Positions 21,401 to 35,729 of a stretch of 64,000 bases of DNA are shown here, piece after piece. Positions within the stretch are counted from its first letter, which is position 1. Every line of letters begins with the position of its first letter. The DNA is taken from contig JAZARR010000175.1 of NCBI GenBank assembly GCA_037389465.1, positions 3,534,001-3,598,000 on the forward strand. The letters run 5' to 3'. The stretch is from Baylisascaris procyonis (Eukaryota > Nematoda > Chromadorea > Rhabditida > Ascarididae). A program made the position numbers and the translations under genes. A model generated the notes under the pieces. The model had not been told where the DNA came from. It did no database searches and saw only the letters and a program-made list of their open reading frames with translations.

Positions 21401-24400
21401 AAAACTATTCTGCCAACGAAGGAAGGCGAGTGAAGGCATGACCACGCATCACAAAATCATATGTAAATGGAATCGGAACACCTTTTACCCACGGGGATAA
21501 AATTGCTCTGCCAACGAAGGGGGTAAAGGCATGACCATGCATCACAAAACGGCATGTAAATGGAATCGGAACTTCTTTCCATGGGGGTAAAACTGCTCTG
21601 CCAACGAAAGAGGCGGGGGAGGGGGTAAAGGCATGACCATGCATCACAAAACGGCACGTAAATGGAATCGGAACTTCTTTCCATGGGGGTAAACTATTCT
21701 GCCAACGAAAGAGGCGGGGGTGGGTAAAGGCATGACCATGCATCACAAAACGGCATGTAAATGGAATCGGAACATTTTTCCATGGGGGTAAAATTGCTCC
21801 GCCAACGAAGGGGTAGAGGCATGGCCATGCATCACAAAACGGCATGTAAATGGAATCGGAACTTCTTTCCATGGGGGTAAAACTATTCTGCCAACGAAGG
21901 AGGGGGGTGTAAAGGCATGACCATGCATCACAAAACCGCATGTAAATGGAATCGGAACTTTTTTCCATGGGGGTAAAACTATTCTGCCAACGAAAGAGGC
22001 GGGGGGGGGTAAAGGCATGACCATGCATCACAAAACGGCATGTAAATGGAATCGGAACATTTTTCCATGGGGGTAAAATTGCTCCGCCAACGAAGGGGTA
22101 GAGGCATGGCCATGCATCACAAAACGGCATGTAAATGGAATCGGAACTTTTTTCCATGGGGGTAAAACTATTCTGCCAACGAAAGAGGCGGGGGGTGGGT
22201 AAAGGCATGACCATGCATCACAAAACGGCATGTAAATGGAATCGGAACTTCTTTCCATGGGGGTAAAACTATTCTGCTAACGAAGGAGGGGGACGGGGGG
22301 GGGGGTAAAGGCATGACCAAGCATCACAAAACGGCATGCAAATGGAATCGGAACATTTTTCCATGGGGGTAAAATTGCTCCGCCAACGAAGGGGGTAGAG
22401 GCATGGCCATGCATCACAAAACGGCATGTAAATGGAATCGGAACTTTTTTCCATGGGGGTAAAACTATTCTGCCAACGAAAGAGGCGGGGGAGTGGGTAA
22501 AGGCATGACCATGCATCACAAAACCCCATGTAAATGGAATCGGAACTCCTTTCCATGGAGGTAAAACTGCTCTGTCAACGAAAGAGGCGGGGGGGGGGGT
22601 GGGTAAAGGCATGACCATGCATCACAAAACGGCATGTAAATGGAATCGGAACTTTTTTCCATGGGGGTAAAACTATTCTGCCAACGAAGGAGGGGGGACG
22701 GGGGGGGTAAAGGCATGACCATGCATCACAAAACCGCATGTAAATGGAATCGGAACTTTTTTCCATGGGCGTAAAACTATTCTGCCAACGAAGGAAGGGG
22801 AGTGAAGGCATGACCACGCATCACAAAATCATATGTAAATGGAATCGGAACACCTTTTACCCACGGGGGTAAAATTGCTCTGCCAACGAAGGGGGTAAAG
22901 GCATGACCATGCATCACAAAACGGCATGTAAATGGAATCGGAACTTCTTTCCATGGGGGTAAAACTGCTCTGCCAACGAAAGAGGCGGGGGGGGAGGGGG
23001 GTAAAGGCATGACCATGCATCACAAAACGGCACGTAAATGGAATCGGAACTTCTTTCCATGGGGGTAAACTATTCTGCCAACGAAAGAGGCGGGGGGTGG
23101 GTAAAGGCATGACCATGCATCACAAAACGGCATGTAAATGGAATCGGAACATTTTTCCATGGGGGTAAAATTGCTCCGCCAACGAAGGGGGTAGAGGCAT
23201 GGCCATGCATCACAAAACGGCATGTAAATGGAATCGGAACTTCTTTCCATGGGGGTAAAACTATTCTGCCAACGAAGGAGGGGGGGTGTAAAGGCATGAC
23301 CATGCATCACAAAACCGCATGTAAATGGAATCGGAACTTTTTTCCATGGGGGTAAAATTGCTCCGCCAACGAAGGGGGTAGAGGCATGGCCATGCATCAC
23401 AAAACGGCATGTAAATGGAATCGGAACTTCTTTCCATGGGGGTAAAACTATTCTGCCAACGAAGGAGGGGGGGGGGTAAAGGCATGACCATGCATCACAA
23501 AACCGCATGTAAATGGAATCGGAACTTTTTTCCATGGGGGTAAAACTATTCTGCCAACGAAAGAGGCGGGGGGTGGGTAAAGGCATGACCATGCATCACA
23601 AAACGGCATGTAAATGGAATCGGAACATTTTTCCATGGGGGTAAAATTGCTCCGCCAACGAAGGGGGTAGAGGCATGGCCATGCATCACAAAACGGCATG
23701 TAAATGGAATCGGAACTTTTTTCCATGGGGGTAAAACTATTCTGCCAACGAAAGAGGCGGGGGGTGGGTAAAGGCATGACCATGCATCACAAAACGGCAT
23801 GTAAATGGAATCGGAACTTCTTTCCATGGGGGTAAAACTATTCTGCTAACGAAGGAGGGGGGACGGGGGGGGGGGGGGTAAAGGCATGACCAAGCATCAC
23901 AAAACGGCATGCAAATGGAATCGGAACATTTTTCCATGGGGGTAAAATTGCTCCGCCAACGAAGGGGTAGAGGCATGGCCATGCATCACAAAACGGCATG
24001 TAAATGGAATCGGAACTTTTTTCCATGGGGGTAAAACTATTCTGCCAACGAAAGAGGCGGGGGACTGGGTAAAGGCATGACCATGCATCACAAAACCCCA
24101 TGTAAATGGAATCGGAACTTCTTTCCATGGGGGTAAAACTATTCTGCTAACGAAGGAGGGGGGACGGGGGGGGTAAAGGCATGACCAAGCATCACAAAAC
24201 GGCATGTAAATGGAATCGGAACTTTTTTCCATGGGGGTAAAACTATTCTGCCAACGAAGGAAGGGGAGTGAAGGCATGACCACGCATCACAAAATCATAT
24301 GTAAATGGAATCGGAACACCTTTTACCCACGGGGGTAAAATTGCTCTGCCAACGAAGGGGGTAAAGGCATGACCATGCATCACAAAACGGCACGTAAATG

Positions 24401-26069
24401 GAATCGGAACTTCTTTCCATGGGGGTAAACTATTCTGCCAACGAAGGAGGGGGAGGGGGGGGGTAAAGGCATGACCATGCATCACAAAACCGCATGTAAA
24501 TGGAATCGGAACTTTTTTCCATGGGGGTAAAACTATTCTGCCAACGAAGGAGGGGGGGGGGGTAAAGGCATGACCATGCATCACAAAACGGCATGTAAAT
24601 GGAATCGGAACTTCTTTCCATGGGGGTAAAACTGCTCTGCCAACGAAAGAGGCGGGGGGAGGGGGTAAAGGCATGACCATGCATCACAAAACGGCACGTA
24701 AATGGAATCGGAACTTCTTTCCATGGGGGTAAACTATTCTGCCAACGAAAGAGGCGGGGGGTGGGTAAAGGCATGACCATGCATCACAAAACGGCATGTA
24801 AATGGAATCGGAACATTTTTCCATGGGGGTAAAATTGCTCCGCCAACGAAGGGGTAGAGGCATGGCCATGCATCACAAAACGGCATGTAAATGGAATCGG
24901 AACTTCTTTCCATGGGGGTAAAACTATTCTGCCAACGAAGGAGGGGGGGGTGTAAAGGCATGACCATGCATCACAAAACCGCATGTAAATGGAATCGGAA
25001 CTTTTTTCCATGGGGGTAAAACTATTCTGCCAACGAAAGAGGCGGGGGGGGGGGGTGGGTAAAGGCATGACCATGCATCACAAAACGGCATGTAAATGGA
25101 ATCGGAACATTTTTCCATGGGGGTAAAATTGCTCCGCCAACGAAGGGGGTAGAGGCATGGCCATGCATCACAAAACGGCATGTAAATGGAATCGGAACTT
25201 TTTTCCATGGGGGTAAAACTATTCTGCCAACGAAAGAGGCGGGGGTGGGTAAAGGCATGACCATGCATCACAAAACGGCATGTAAATGGAATCGGAACTT
25301 CTTTCCATGGGGGTAAAACTATTCTGCTAACGAAGGAGGGGGGACGGGGGGGGGGGTAAAGGCATGACCAAGCATCACAAAACGGCATGCAAATGGAATC
25401 GGAACATTTTTCCATGGGGGTAAAATTGCTCCGCCAACGAAGGGGGTAGAGGCATGGCCATGCATCACAAAACGGCATGTAAATGGAATCGGAACTTTTT
25501 TCCATGGGGGTAAAACTATTCTGCCAACGAAAGAGGCGGGGGAGTGGGTAAAGGCATGACCATGCATCACAAAACCCCATGTAAATGGAATCGGAACTCC
25601 TTTCCATGGAGGTAAAACTGCTCTGTCAACGAAAGAGGCGGGGGGGGGGGGGTGGGTAAAGGCATGACCATGCATCACAAAACGGCATGTAAATGGAATC
25701 GGAACTTTTTTCCATGGGGGTAAAACTATTCTGCCAACGAAGGAGGGGGGACGGGGGGGGGGTAAAGGCATGACCATGCATCACAAAACCGCATGTAAAT
25801 GGAATCGGAACTTTTTTCCATGGGCGTAAAACTATTCTGCCAACGAAGGAAGGGGAGTGAAGGCATGACCACGCATCACAAAATCATATGTAAATGGAAT
25901 CGGAACACCTTTTACCCACGGGGGTAAAATTGCTCTGCCAACGAAGGGGGTAAAGGCATGACCATGCATCACAAAACGGCATGTAAATGGAATCGGAACT
26001 TCTTTCCATGGGGGTAAAACTGCTCTGCAAACGAAAGAGGCGGGGGGGGAGGGGGGTAAAGGCATGACC

Positions 26070-29000
26070 ATGCATCACAAAACGGCACGTAAATGGAATC
26101 GGAACTTCTTTCCATGGGGGTAAACTATTCTGCCAACGAAAGAGGCGGGGGTGGGTAAAGGCATGACCATGCATCACAAAACGGCATGTAAATGGAATCG
26201 GAACATTTTTCCATGGGGGTAAAATTGCTCCGCCAACGAAGGGGGTAGAGGCATGGCCATGCATCACAAAACGGCATGTAAATGGAATCGGAACTTCTTT
26301 CCATGGGGGTAAAACTATTCTGCCAACGAAGGAGGGGGGGGTGTAAAGGCATGACCATGCATCACAAAACCGCATGTAAATGGAATCGGAACTTTTTTCC
26401 ATGGGGGTAAAACTATTCTGCCAACGAAAGAGGCGGGGGGGTGGGTAAAGGCATGACCATGCATCACAAAACGGCATGTAAATGGAATCGGAACATTTTT
26501 CCATGGGGGTAAAATTGCTCCGCCAACGAAGGGGTAGAGGCATGGCCATGCATCACAAAACGGCATGTAAATGGAATCGGAACTTCTTTCCATGGGGGTA
26601 AAACTATTCTGCCAACGAAGGAGGGGGGGGGGGTGTAAAGGCATGACCATGCATCACAAAACCGCATGTAAATGGAATCGGAACTTTTTTCCATGGGGGT
26701 AAAACTATTCTGCCAACGAAAGAGGCGGGGGGGTGGGTAAAGGCATGACCATGCATCACAAAACGGCATGTAAATGGAATCGGAACTTCTTTCCATGGGG
26801 GTAAAACTATTCTGCTAACGAAGGAGGGGGGACGGGGGGGGGGGTAAAGGCATGACCAAGCATCACAAAACGGCATGCAAATGGAATCGGAACATTTTTC
26901 CATGGGGGTAAAATTGCTCCGCCAACGAAGGGGTAGAGGCATGGCCATGCATCACAAAACGGCATGTAAATGGAATCGGAACTTTTTTCCATGGGGGTAA
27001 AACTATTCTGCCAACGAAAGAGGCGGGGGAGTGGGTAAAGGCATGACCATGCATCACAAAACCCCATGTAAATGGAATCGGAACTTCTTTCCATGGGGGT
27101 AAAACTATTCTGCTAACGAAGGAGGGGGGACGGGGGGGGGGTAAAGGCATGACCAAGCATCACAAAACGGCATGTAAATGGAATCGGAACTTTTTTCCAT
27201 GGGGGTAAAACTATTCTGCCAACGAAGGAGGGGGGACGGGGGGGGGGGGGTAAAGGCATGACCATGCATCACAAAACCGCATGTAAATGGAATCGGAACT
27301 TTTTTCCATGGGCGTAAAACTATTCTGCCAACGAAGGAAGGGGAGTGAAGGCATGACCACGCATCACAAAATCATATGTAAATGGAATCGGAACACCTTT
27401 TACCCACGGGGGTAAAATTGCTCTGCCAACGAAGGGGGTAAAGGCATGACCATGCATCACAAAACGGCATGTAAATGGAATCGGAACTTCTTTCCATGGG
27501 GGTAAAACTGCTCTGCCAACGAAAGAGGCGGGGGGAGGGGGTAAAGGCATGACCATGCATCACAAAACGGCACGTAAATGGAATCGGAACTTCTTTCCAT
27601 GGGGGTAAACTATTCTGCCAACGAAAGAGGCGGGGGTGGGTAAAGGCATGACCATGCATCACAAAACGGCATGTAAATGGAATCGGAACATTTTTCCATG
27701 GGGGTAAAATTGCTCCGCCAACGAAGGGGTAGAGGCATGGCCATGCATCACAAAACGGCATGTAAATGGAATCGGAACTTCCTTCCATGGGGGTAAAACT
27801 ATTCTGCCAACGAAGGAGGGGGGGGTGTAAAGGCATGACCATGCATCACAAAACCGCATGTAAATGGAATCGGAACTTTTTTCCATGGGGGTAAAACTAT
27901 TCTGCCAACGAAAGAGGCGGGGGGGGTGGGTAAAGGCATGACCATGCATCACAAAACGGCATGTAAATGGAATCGGAACATTTTTCCATGGGGGTAAAAT
28001 TGCTCCGCCAACGAAGGGGGTAGAGGCATGGCCATGCATCACAAAACGGCATGTAAATGGAATCGGAACTTTTTTCCATGGGGGTAAAACTATTCTGCCA
28101 ACGAAAGAGGCGGGGGGGTGGGTAAAGGCATGACCATGCATCACAAAACGGCATGCAAATGGAATCGGAACATTTTTCCATGGGGGTAAAATTGCTCCGC
28201 CAACGAAGGGGGTAGAGGCATGGCCATGCATCACAAAACGGCATGTAAATGGAATCGGAACTTTTTTCCATGGGGGTAAAACTATTCTGCCAACGAAAGA
28301 GGCGGGGGAGTGGGTAAAGGCATGACCATGCATCACAAAACCCCATGTAAATGGAATCGGAACTTCTTTCCATGGAGGTAAAACTGCTCTGTCAACGAAA
28401 GAGGCGGGGGGGTGGGTAAAGGCATGACCATGCATCACAAAACGGCATGTAAATGGAATCGGAACTTTTTTCCATGGGGGTAAAACTATTCTGCCAACGA
28501 AGGAGGGGGGACGGGGGGGGGGGTAAAGGCATGACCATGCATCACAAAACCGCATGTAAATGGAATCGGAACTTTTTTCCATGGGCGTAAAACTATTCTG
28601 CCAACGAAGGAAGGGGAGTGAAGGCATGACCACGCATCACAAAATCATATGTAAATGGAATCGGAACACCTTTTACCCACGGGGGTAAAATTGCTCTGCC
28701 AACGAAGGGGGTAAAGGCATGACCATGCATCACAAAACGGCATGTAAATGGAATCGGAACTTCTTTCCATGGGGGTAAAACTGCTCTGCCAACGAAAGAG
28801 GCGGGGGAGGGGGTAAAGGCATGACCATGCATCACAAAACGGCACGTAAATGGAATCGGAACTTCTTTCCATGGGGGTAAACTATTCTGCCAACGAAAGA
28901 GGCGGGGGGTGGGTAAAGGCATGACCATGCATCACAAAACGGCATGTAAATGGAATCGGAACATTTTTCCATGGGGGTAAAATTGCTCCGCCAACGAAGG

Positions 29001-32000
29001 GGTAGAGGCATGGCCATGCATCACAAAACGGCATGTAAATGGAATCGGAACTTCTTTCCATGGGGGTAAAACTATTCTGCCAACGAAGGAGGGGGGGGGT
29101 GTAAAGGCATGACCATGCATCACAAAACCGCATGTAAATGGAATCGGAACTTTTTTCCATGGGGGTAAAACTATTCTGCCAACGAAAGAGGCGGGGGGTG
29201 GGTAAAGGCATGACCATGCATCACAAAACGGCATGTAAATGGAATCGGAACATTTTTCCATGGGGGTAAAATTGCTCCGCCAACGAAGGGGTAGAGGCAT
29301 GGCCATGCATCACAAAACGGCATGTAAATGGAATCGGAACTTCTTTCCATGGGGGTAAAACTATTCTGCCAACGAAGGAGGGGGGTGTAAAGGCATGACC
29401 ATGCATCACAAAACCGCATGTAAATGGAATCGGAACTTTTTTCCATGGGGGTAAAACTATTCTGCCAACGAAAGAGGCGGGGGGTGGGTAAAGGCATGAC
29501 CATGCATCACAAAACGGCATGTAAATGGAATCGGAACTTCTTTCCATGGGGGTAAAACTATTCTGCTAACGAAGGAGGGGGACGGGGGGGGGGTAAAGGC
29601 ATGACCAAGCATCACAAAACGGCATGCAAATGGAATCGGAACATTTTTCCATGGGGGTAAAATTGCTCCGCCAACGAAGGGGTAGAGGCATGGCCATGCA
29701 TCACAAAACGGCATGTAAATGGAATCGGAACTTTTTTCCATGGGGGTAAAACTATTCTGCCAACGAAAGAGGCGGGGGAGTGGGTAAAGGCATGACCATG
29801 CATCACAAAACCCCATGTAAATGGAATCGGAACTTCTTTCCATGGGGGTAAAACTATTCTGCTAACGAAGGAGGGGGGACGGGGGGGGGGGGTAAAGGCA
29901 TGACCAAGCATCACAAAACGGCATGTAAATGGAATCGGAACTTTTTTCCATGGGGGTAAAACTATTCTGCCAACGAAGGAGGGGGGACGGGGGGGGGGGG
30001 GTAAAGGCATGACCATGCATCACAAAACCGCATGTAAATGGAATCGGAACTTTTTTCCATGGGCGTAAAACTATTCTGCCAACGAAGGAAGGGGAGTGAA
30101 GGCATGACCACGCATCACAAAATCATATGTAAATGGAATCGGAACACCTTTTACCCACGGGGGTAAAATTGCTCTGCCAACGAAGGGGGTAAAGGCATGA
30201 CCATGCATCACAAAACGGCACGTAAATGGAATCGGAACTTCTTTCCATGGGGGTAAACTATTCTGCCAACGAAGGAGGGGGAGGGGGGGGGTAAAGGCAT
30301 GACCATGCATCACAAAACCGCATGTAAATGGAATCGGAACTTTTTTCCATGGGGGTAAAACTATTCTGCCAACGAAGGAGGGGGGGGGGGGTAAAGGCAT
30401 GACCATGCATCACAAAACCGCATGTAAATGGAATCGGAACTTTTTTCCATGGGCGTAAAACTATTCTGCCAACGAAGGAAGGGGAGTGAAGGCATGACCA
30501 CGCATCACAAAATCATATGTAAATGGAATCGGAACACCTTTTACCCACGGGGGTAAAATTGCTCTGCCAACGAAGGGGGTAAAGGCATGACCATGCATCA
30601 CAAAACGGCATGTAAATGGAATCGGAACTTCTTTCCATGGGGGTAAAACTGCTCTGCCAACGAAAGAGGCGGGGGGAGGGGGTAAAGGCATGACCATGCA
30701 TCACAAAACGGCACGTAAATGGAATCGGAACTTCTTTCCATGGGGGTAAACTATTCTGCCAACGAAAGAGGCGGGGGTGGGTAAAGGCATGACCATGCAT
30801 CACAAAACGGCATGTAAATGGAATCGGAACATTTTTCCATGGGGGTAAAATTGCTCCGCCAACGAAGGGGTAGAGGCATGGCCATGCATCACAAAACGGC
30901 ATGTAAATGGAATCGGAACTTCTTTCCATGGGGGTAAAACTATTCTGCCAACGAAGGAGGGGGGGGTGTAAAGGCATGACCATGCATCACAAAACCGCAT
31001 GTAAATGGAATCGGAACTTTTTTCCATGGGGGTAAAACTATTCTGCCAACGAAAGAGGCGGGGGGGTGGGTAAAGGCATGACCATGCATCACAAAACGGC
31101 ATGTAAATGGAATCGGAACATTTTTCCATGGGGGTAAAATTGCTCCGCCAACGAAGGGGGTAGAGGCATGGCCATGCATCACAAAACGGCATGTAAATGG
31201 AATCGGAACTTTTTTCCATGGGGGTAAAACTATTCTGCCAACGAAAGAGGCGGGGGGTGGGTAAAGGCATGACCATGCATCACAAAACGGCATGTAAATG
31301 GAATCGGAACTTCTTTCCATGGGGGTAAAACTATTCTGCTAACGAAGGAGGGGGGACGGGGGGGGGGGGTAAAGGCATGACCAAGCATCACAAAACGGCA
31401 TGCAAATGGAATCGGAACATTTTTCCATGGGGGTAAAATTGCTCCGCCAACGAAGGGGTAGAGGCATGGCCATGCATCACAAAACGGCATGTAAATGGAA
31501 TCGGAACTTTTTTCCATGGGGGTAAAACTATTCTGCCAACGAAAGAGGCGGGGGAGTGGGTAAAGGCATGACCATGCATCACAAAACCCCATGTAAATGG
31601 AATCGGAACTTCTTTCCATGGAGGTAAAACTGCTCTGTCAACGAAAGAGGCGGGGGTGGGTAAAGGCATGACCATGCATCACAAAACGGCATGTAAATGG
31701 AATCGGAACTTCTTTCCATGGGGGTAAAACTATTCTGCTAACGAAGGAGGGGGGACGGGGGGGGGGTAAAGGCATGACCAAGCATCACAAAACGGCATGT
31801 AAATGGAATCGGAACTTTTTTCCATGGGGGTAAAACTATTCTGCCAACGAAGGAGGGGGGACGGGGGGGGGGGGGTAAAGGCATGACCATGCATCACAAA
31901 ACCGCATGTAAATGGAATCGGAACTTTTTTCCATGGGCGTAAAACTATTCTGCCAACGAAGGAAGGGGAGTGAAGGCATGACCACGCATCACAAAATCAT

Positions 32001-35000
32001 ATGTAAATGGAATCGGAACACCTTTTACCCACGGGGGTAAAATTGCTCTGCCAACGAAGGGGGTAAAGGCATGACCATGCATCACAAAACGGCACGTAAA
32101 TGGAATCGGAACTTCTTTCCATGGGGGTAAACTATTCTGCCAACGAAGGAGGGGGAGGGGGGGGGGGTAAAGGCATGACCATGCATCACAAAACCGCATG
32201 TAAATGGAATCGGAACTTTTTTCCATGAGGGTAAAACTATTCTGCCAACGAAGGAGGGGGGGGGTAAAGGCATGACCATGCATCACAAAACGGCATGTAA
32301 ATGGAATCGGAACTTTCTTTCATGGGGGTAAAACTATTCTGCCAACGAAGGAGGGGGGACGGGGGGGGGGGGTAAAGGCATGACCATGCATCACAAAACC
32401 GCATGTAAATGGAATCGGAACTTTTTTCCATGGGCGTAAAACTATTCTGCCAACGAAGGAAGGGGAGTGAAGGCATGACCACGCATCACAAAATCATATG
32501 TAAATGGAATCGGAACACCTTTTACCCACGGGGGTAAAATTGCTCTGCCAACGAAGGGGGTAAAGGCATGACCATGCATCACAAAACGGCACGTAAATGG
32601 AATCGGAACTTCTTTCCATGGGGGTAAACTATTCTGCCAACGAAGGAGGGGGGGGGTAAAGGCACGACCATGCATCACAAAACGGCATGTAAATGGAATC
32701 GGAACTTCTTTCCATGGGGGTAAAACTATTCTGCCAACGAAGGAGGGGGGAGATAAAGGCATGACCATGCATCACAAAATCATATGTAAATGGAATCGGA
32801 ACACCTTTTTTCCACGGGGGTAAAACTGCTCTGCCAAGAAAGAGGGGGATAAAGGCATGACCATGCATCACAAAACGGCATGTAAATGGAATCGGAACTT
32901 TTTTCCATGGGCGTAAAACTATTCTGCCAACGAAGGAAGGGGAGTGAAGGCATGACCACGCATCACAAAATCATATGTAAATGGAATCGGAACTTCTTTC
33001 CATGGGGGTAAAACTGCTCTGCCAACGAAAGAGGCGGGGGAGGGGGTAAAGGCATGACCATGCATCACAAAACGGCACGTAAATGGAATCGGAACTTCTT
33101 TCCATGGGGGTAAACTATTCTGCCAACGAAGGAGGGGGGGGGGGGTAAAGGCATGACCATGCATCACAAAACGGCACGTAAATGGAATCGGAACTTCTTT
33201 CCATGGGGGTAAACTATTCTGCCAACGAAGGAGGGGGGGGGTAAAGGCACGACCATGCATCACAAAACGGCATGTAAATGGAATCGGAACTTCTTTCCAT
33301 GGGGGTAAAACTATTCTGCCAACGAAGGAGGGGGGAGGGGGGGGGGGTAAAGGCATGACCATGCATCACAAAACGGCATGTAAATGGAACCGGAATTTCT
33401 TTCCATGGGGGTAAAAGTATTCTGCCAACGAAGGAGGGGGGGAGGGGGTAAAGGCATGACCATGCATCACAAAACGGCATGTAAATGGAATCGGAACATT
33501 TTTCCATGGGGGTAAAATTGCTCCGCCAACGAAGGGGGTAGGGGCATGGCCATGCATCACAAAACGGCATGTAAATGGAATCGGAACTTTTTTCCATGGG
33601 GGTAAAACTATTCTGCCAACGAAAGAGGCGGGGGTGGGTAAAGGCATGACCATGCATCACAAAACGGCATGTAAATGGAATCGGAACTTTTTTCCATGGG
33701 CGTAAAACTATTCTGCCAACGAAGGAAGGGGAGTGAAGGCATGACCACGCATCACAAAATCATATGTAAATGGAATCGGAACACCTTTTACCCACGGGGG
33801 TAAAATTGCTCTGCCAACGAAGGGGGTAAAGGCATGACCATGCATCACAAAACGGCATGTAAATGGAATCGGAACTTCTTTCCATGGGGGTAAAACTGCT
33901 CTGCCAACGAAAGAGGCGGGGGGAGGGGGGTAAAGGCATGACCATGCATCACAAAACGGCACGTAAATGGAATCGGAACTTCTTTCCATGGGGGTAAACT
34001 ATTCTGCCAACGAAAGAGGCGGGGGTGGGTAAAGGCATGACCATGCATCACAAAACGGCATGTAAATGGAATCGGAACTTTTTTCCATGGGGGTAAAACT
34101 ATTCTGCCAACGAAGGAGGGGGGAGATAAAGGCATGACCATGCATCACAAAATCATATGTAAATGGAACCGGAACTTCTTTCCATGGGGGTAAAACTATT
34201 CTGCCAACGAAGGAGGGGGAGGGGGTAAAGGCATGACCATGCATCACAAAACGGCATGTAAATGGAACCGGAACTTTTTTCCATGGGGGTAAAACTATTC
34301 TGCCAACGAGGGAGGGGCGGGGGGGAGATAAAGGCATGACCATGCATCACAAAATCATATGTAAATGGAACCGGAACTTCTTTCCATGGGGGTAAAACTA
34401 TTCTGCCAACGAAGGAGGGGGAGGGGGTAAAGGCATGACCATGCATCACAAAACCGCATGTAAATGGAATCGGAACTTTTTTCCATGGGGGTAAAACTAT
34501 TCTGTCAACGAAAGAGGCGGGGGGGGGTGGGTAAAGGCATGACCATGCATCACAAAACGGCATGTAAATGGAATCGGAACATTTTTCCATGGGGGTAAAA
34601 TTGCTCCGCCAACGAAGGGGTAGAGGCATGGCCATGCATCACAAAACGGCATGTAAATGGAATCGGAACTTTTTTCCATGGGGGTAAAACTATTCTGCCA
34701 ACGAAAGAGGGGGGGGGTGGGTAAAGGCATGACCATGCATCACAAAACCCCATGTAAATGGAATCGGAACTTCTTTCCATGGAGGTAAAACTGCTCTGCC
34801 AACGAAAGAGGCGGGGGGGGGGGGGTAAAGGCATGACCATGCATCACAAAATCATATGTAAATGGAATCGGAACACCTTTTTTCCACGGGGGTAAAACTG
34901 CTCTGCCAAGAAAGAGGGGGGTAAAGGCATGACCAAGCATCACAAAACCGCATGTAAATGGAATCGGAACTTTTTTCCATGGGGGTAAAACTATTCTGCC

Positions 35001-35600
35001 AACGAAGGAGGGGGGACGGGGGGGGGGGGGGTAAAGGCATGACCATGCATCACAAAACCGCATGTAAATGGAATCGGAACTTTTTTCCATGGGCGTAAAA
35101 CTATTCTGCCAACGAAGGAAGGGGAGTGAAGGCATGACCACGCATCACAAAATCATATGTAAATGGAATCGGAACACCTTTTACCCACGGGGGTAAAATT
35201 GCTCTGCCAACGAAGGGGGTAAAGGCATGACCATGCATCACAAAACGGCACGTAAATGGAATCGGAACTTCTTTCCATGGGGGTAAACTATTCTGCCAAC
35301 GAAGGAGGGGGGGGGGGGGTAAAGGCACGACCATGCATCACAAAACGGCATGTAAATGGAATCGGAACTTCTTTCCATGGGGGTAAAACTATTCTGCCAA
35401 CGAAGGAGGGGGGGAGATAAAGGCATGACCATGCATCACAAAATCATATGTAAATGGAATCGGAACACCTTTTTTCCACGGGGGTAAAACTGCTCTGCCA
35501 AGAAAGAGGGGGATAAAGGCATGACCACGCATCACAAAATCATATGTAAATGGAATCGGAACTTCTTTCCATGGGGGTAAAACTGCTCTGCCAACGAAAC
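26070..35600. repeat. Satellite C segmental duplication 1, left copy
   Basis: Same order of monomer variants as about 35730-46300. Rare private changes are shared at constant offset: GAACTTCCTTCC at about 27776 and 37438, CATGAGGGTAAAAC at 32224 and 41888, and TTTCATGGGGG at about 32318 and 41981. The offset is about 9,660-9,665 bp up to about 32440 and about 10,850 bp beyond it. Ends are approximate. Confidence 0.8.
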
Positions 35601-35729
35601 AGGCGGGGGAGGGGGTAAAGGCATGACCATGCATCACAAAACGGCATGTAAATGGAATCGGAACTTCTTTCCATGGGGGTAAAACTGCTCTGCAAACGAA
35701 AGAGGCGGGGGGAGGGGGTAAAGGCATGA